This document shows positions 59,791 through 64,000 of a stretch of 64,000 nt of DNA, piece after piece. The position numbers were made by a program, and so were the translations under genes. Positions within the stretch are counted from its first letter, which is position 1; the number at the start of each line of letters is the position of its first letter. The notes under the pieces were generated by a model that did not search any database, was not told the DNA's origin, and saw nothing but the letters and a program-made list of their open reading frames with translations. The stretch is from Dermatemys mawii (lineage: Eukaryota; Chordata; Testudines; Dermatemydidae): positions 6,718,540 to 6,782,539 of the forward strand of contig ML677328.1 of assembly GCA_007922305.1 (NCBI GenBank). Direction: 5' to 3'.

Positions 59791-59954
59791 TCCCTTTGCC
59801 CCATCAGTTTCCCTTTGTTTGACCCTTTGACCCCACTCATGTCCCTGTTCTCTGATTAGTTGTCCTCCAGCATTATTTGGCTTCCAGACCCTGTGGATCT
59901 CCCCTTAGGTCCTTTACTGGTTGGTGGGCACCAAATAGGATCAGTGTCCTGTAG

Positions 59955-60110
59955 CCATCTGGCCTGACCCAGTCACTGATGAAGTGGGCTGTAGCCCACG
60001 AAAGCTTATGCCCAAATATACTTTTTAGTCTCTAAGGTGCCACAAATACTCCTCATTCTTTTTGCAGATACTGACTAACACAGCTGCTGCTCTGAAATCT
60101 GGAATATAAC
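59955..60110 (+). repeat. Dispersed repeat of turtle type
   Basis: ACTGATGAAGTGGGCTGTAG, CCCACGAAAGCTTATGCCC, TTAGTCTCTAAGGTGCCAC and ATACTGACTAACACAGCTGC form a block that is extremely common in turtle genomes. Class unknown to me. Confidence 0.75.
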
Positions 60111-63100
60111 TGGAAGTCAGTCTTTCATTATTAATTCGTCTTGCTCATTTCCTCATAAAATAAATCAGTGGGTTAATCAGAATATGTATTTATACAAAAG
60201 TTTCATGGTGCAGGAACTCTTGAATATAAAAGGAAAACACTAATATAGATTTCACAATTTCTCAAAACAAACCAATCTCCCCCCCATAAAACAAAGACAT
60301 GAAACACCCGCCTCTGCCCACATTTTGGTGTGTGTGTGTGTGTGGGAGGGGGTTAGTAGGCAGATGTGAGCAGAGACATTGTCATTAACAAATTTCTTAT
60401 TAGTTATTCAGTAAGAAAGAGGTATTATTGGACAGCGTCTCTGCTGTCATAATTCCACTGAAATGAATGGACTTCCACCACCAGATATGCTGGCCAGGCC
60501 ATTTGATCAATAGCTATTTTTCTCTGTCTAATACCATCACTTATATAAGAGGGACTCAAGTACAGCTGTCTCATGTGCTCAACAAAGTTTTTTTTTTCTT
60601 TATTCTAAGTAATGTGCCAAAATTGCTCAATTTTAGGGAAAGGCTTTTAAAAGAGTTAATTTTATCTTAAACATCAGGTTTCCATTAGCCATTTAAGTTT
60701 ATTTATTAGGTACTTTTCCATTTGGAAGACCTGACTTTTTCCATTATGGGGCTTTGCAGAAAAAACAACTTTGCAGGTAGTGTTATTTGTAGCTAAGAAA
60801 TGTATCCTTAATCACTGGGCTAAGGCTAGGAGGACCCTCTGATGATCTGTGAGCTTGGGAGCCCACATCAGCTATGGTGAAAATGGGGACTTCTGGTGAA
60901 AATAGAAGAGAGTGTTTTCAACTTATTCCATTATATTGTAACTTGGCTTTCAATTTCTCTAAAGTTTGTTCTCTCTCTTTTGAGCTAGTCAGTCAGAGCT
61001 ATCACCCGTATACTTATTTTCCTCAAATAACCCTCCACCTGTGTTCTTTAAAGGAGAAAGAGGATACACGTTGCTAGTTCACCTGACTATGCAGCATGGC
61101 TACTGGAAGGGACTTTTCTTTCTTGTTTATCTGTGAAAGGGATCCAACAGAACTTCGCAAAGCCTCCAGAGCCAGCTGCTAATGTAATTGTTATTTGATT
61201 GATAGATGCACTTTGGTGAAGTCAGAAAGGAGACGTGATTTGACAAGTGGTCAAAATAACCATAACACTAGAAATAGTATCTTACCAGCCTGGTCAGTAA
61301 TGAAGTCTCCAGTGAGTTCCCCACTTTGGAGACAAAAGAAAACCATGAAGGAATTATATAGACCTCAGGTCAGGAAAGATGAAAGTTTCATAGTGTGTTA
61401 AAATTTGCAACGTATCTCTCAGAAAGAAGTTGTTCTGAACAGAGGCAGGCAGGAAACAGTCAAAAACAGAAACAGCCAAAAGAAGCAATCAGAGAGTAGG
61501 TAAAAAGGAGGGTAATGGGCAAACACAATATAGGGTAAAAGGAGCGTAAAGGCATGCAGAGCATTCAAGGTGAGAACTTGGGAACTCGATGCGGAAAGAG
61601 CATGCAGTCTCAGATACTTTTGTCCATAAACCCTGAACAGGCTTGCTACAAATCCACCTGTTTCTCTCTCTCTCAGCATTGAAGGCACCAGGCTAAACCC
61701 ACCCTAGGATTTGTGTATGTAATTCAGCCTTCCCATCCTTCAGGGTGAAAAATTTCTCCAACACTTGGCCTCAGAAGGCTAGGCTGGTACTTAATGGTAT
61801 CATTTAAACTTCTCTGTGCCAGGATCTCTGCATATGGTTTCCAGAAGTGCTAAAGGTCTTAAAAGTAGGCTACTAAATTATGTCCTGACCCTGCAAGCAA
61901 GTCAGTGGGGCTGGGTGAGAAGATGTAGATCAGCTTTCAGGAAGGGGGTCCTGATGAGCTTGGACTCCTCTCTCCCTAGTTTTTGTAGACCCGTTTGCTG
62001 AAGCCTCTAAGGCACCAAGCAAAGAAATCTAAGCATAGAAGATTAAGGACCTGTGTTTTCCTTGACCCTATTGTACTTGATAATAGTCTAGGAGCTACAT
62101 TTGCATTAGACAAAGAACTCAGGAGTCTACCACTACCTAAATTCCTCCTGCATTTTGCTTTCTACTTCTGTTCCTCATTATGGCTCTGATTCGGCAAAGC
62201 ACATAAAGTAAGAGCCTAACACCATGCCTGTGAGTAATTTCCCAGTCCTGTTCAGCAGAGCACTTCACCGTTTGTCTATGGTTATGCATGTGCTTAAGTG
62301 CTTTACAATCCCATTGTTTCTATTACTATGAGTCCAGTCACAACAAGACAACAATGAGGTTTCACACAGTATTTCAGCACAGAACCCTAAAGTAACTGAC
62401 AAACTCCAGTGACAGGTCTTTCTAAGTAAAACTTTCTAAATTTTTGGAGTGCAGCTAATAAAGCTAATGACTTCTTCGTTAATAGCTGCTGGGCTCCATA
62501 AAACAGCTAATGGCATTGATCCTAATGAGATCAGGCATCAGTTCCTCTCAATACTATCAAGTTCTATTTGACTTCATGGATTTATTAGAAAATTGATTCA
62601 TTGTTTCATTGCTTTCATTTTAGGAGTTATCTATAAAACATGTGCTGGATATTCAAAAAACAGTAGTCAGCCAAAATATTTTGTCCAGCTAAACATGTTC
62701 TGGACATCAATTGTCTGTGTGTGAAAAATGGCATTAGTTTCAAAGGATGCCGTAGCCATGAAATGATGCCAGGAATCAGAGTTTATCTGGTCAATGCAAA
62801 GCCTCATGATCACTTGGACCAGCCATGGAGCATTTCCTGCATACCTGCTGTTTCACAGAAGTTTCAAAAGACATATAGATATATGGATATGTGAACAAGA
62901 TACTCTACCATTCTAAAATAAATCAATATATGAATGACAGGGTATGTCATTCACATATGCATTATCATTCTCTTCAATAATCTCACATTCTTCTATAGAA
63001 GCCTCTAAATCTGTTTTTTGTGTTGAACTACATCTGCTCAGTGAATTAGATACTTTTGAAGTTAAGTAAACCTAAGCTTGAAACAACAGTCAGCATATAT

Positions 63101-64000
63101 GCATAAATAAGACACACAGACCTTTAGGGGATACACCATACCAAACAATGCTGAGAGCTTATCTGTCTTAGCATACTTCATAAGGAATTAAAAATACTAA
63201 AGCTATTTAATGTGGATGATTATGGGAAAATATGCCACACACACAAGTAGGACTTTCCAATTGTTTTCTCATTTCATTCTGAAGGAAATGATAATAAATA
63301 TGCCAGTGTACAGGACAGTACTGTCATTTAGGCCTGGATTCAACAAAGCACATAAGCACGGACATTCTTGGCAATCTCAAGCATGGATTTAAGTCCCATT
63401 CAAGGAAACAAAACACGTATACATGAAGCCAACATATGAGTTTAAAAGGCACTTTCCATCAGGAAAAATGAACTTTAGTATTTTATGAAAATAAGATTCT
63501 AAAACTAATATTTGCCATCAACGTAGGGAATACGTTAGCCCTCAATCCTCCAGACATCTATGCAAATGCTTAACTTGATTAAACAGTATGTCCTCATTGC
63601 ATCCCAGAAGCGAGCCTCCCAGCCCAGGTTCACAGACTTGTTTGTGCTAGTGTCAGCGCATGCTAGTGTTCTAAAAATATTTTTTTTTTTAGAGGAACAG
63701 CAGTAACTACCATGAGCTTGATAACAGGAAAATCATGCTACACGGTGCTAAAATCATCCTGGAATGATTCTCATTTGCTTCACTAAACCTCAGGTGAATC
63801 AGGGTTGCTTGTCCTTCCAAATTAACAGAATTCCATGGATTTCTTTGCCCTTTATTTCAGCAGCCATCAATGTTTCTATTACTAAAACTAGGAAGCACAA
63901 GTAATATGATGAAAGTTGGATACAATATACAGCTAATATATCAGAAGAGTTCCACATTATTCATTCCTTTATTATTAGTTTGGCTGTCTGGACAGTCTCA
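60111..64000. other. No gene recognised
   Basis: Mostly unique-looking DNA. A GT microsatellite lies at 60327-60344. Pieces near 62186-62345 and 63333-63405 (GATTCAACAAAGCACATAAGC) belong to a dispersed amniote repeat, and 63605-63685 is related to 3685-3925. The stretch 62450-62640 has TAAT-rich unique sequence that could be a conserved non-coding element, but this cannot be judged without alignments. Confidence 0.45.

Noticed and set aside
21060..64000. Exons of HPGDS or another neighbour expected from sauropsid gene order
   Set aside because: I looked for the short conserved words of its exons and saw none by eye; short exons can be missed, so absence is not proven.
1..64000. CRISPR arrays, operons, tRNA or rRNA genes, toxin or defence systems
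   Set aside because: The sequence is vertebrate nuclear DNA; no regular spacer-repeat arrays, cloverleaf genes or clustered open frames were seen.

Overview
The window looks like 64 kb of reptile nuclear DNA, most likely turtle, with a crocodilian as the main alternative. The basis is the repeat content: young 5'-truncated CR1 LINEs, older CR1/L3-like remnants, amniote MIR-type SINEs, hAT-like short elements and several solo-LTR-like blocks. Repeat names come from memory of family hallmarks; no library search was possible. Gene density is very low and no bacterial-style organisation is present.

One gene can be supported. Three consecutive coding exons of a melanopsin lie on the minus strand at 11845-11987 (TM1), 6598-6731 (TM2) and 2908-3111 (TM3 to TM4). 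All three have canonical splice sites, mutually compatible phases and no stop codon. The sequence resembles the non-mammalian OPN4X type more than the mammalian OPN4M type. Exons for TM5-TM7 and the C-terminal tail are not seen and should lie beyond the left edge. At least one upstream exon is also missing; it was not recognised between 11988 and the right edge.

Layout. 1-757: GC-rich duplicated block and pyrimidine tract ending in a MITE terminus. 758-1795: antisense CR1. 2908-11987: melanopsin exons, with introns holding an opposed repeat pair (3556-5385) and a long inverted repeat made from an LTR-like element (8227-9669). 11988-20943: hAT element, MIR and old CR1 remnants, one LTR-like block. 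20944-21082: a 100-N assembly gap between a G run and a C run. 21180-21760: a CpG-rich, promoter-like island with no assigned gene. 21761-64000: no recognisable host exon; solo LTRs (27865-28758, and 41382-42178 with a perfect 5-bp target duplication), hAT and MITE copies, a foldback hAT derivative (34265-35000), a further copy of the LTR seen in the melanopsin intron (53468-54741), and a 2.1-kb CR1 with most of its reverse transcriptase (55205-57306).

The features do not form a new multi-gene system. The points most worth a second look are the intact melanopsin fragment, the hairpin-forming element inside its intron, the island of unknown ownership beside an assembly gap, and a few self-complementary repeats.
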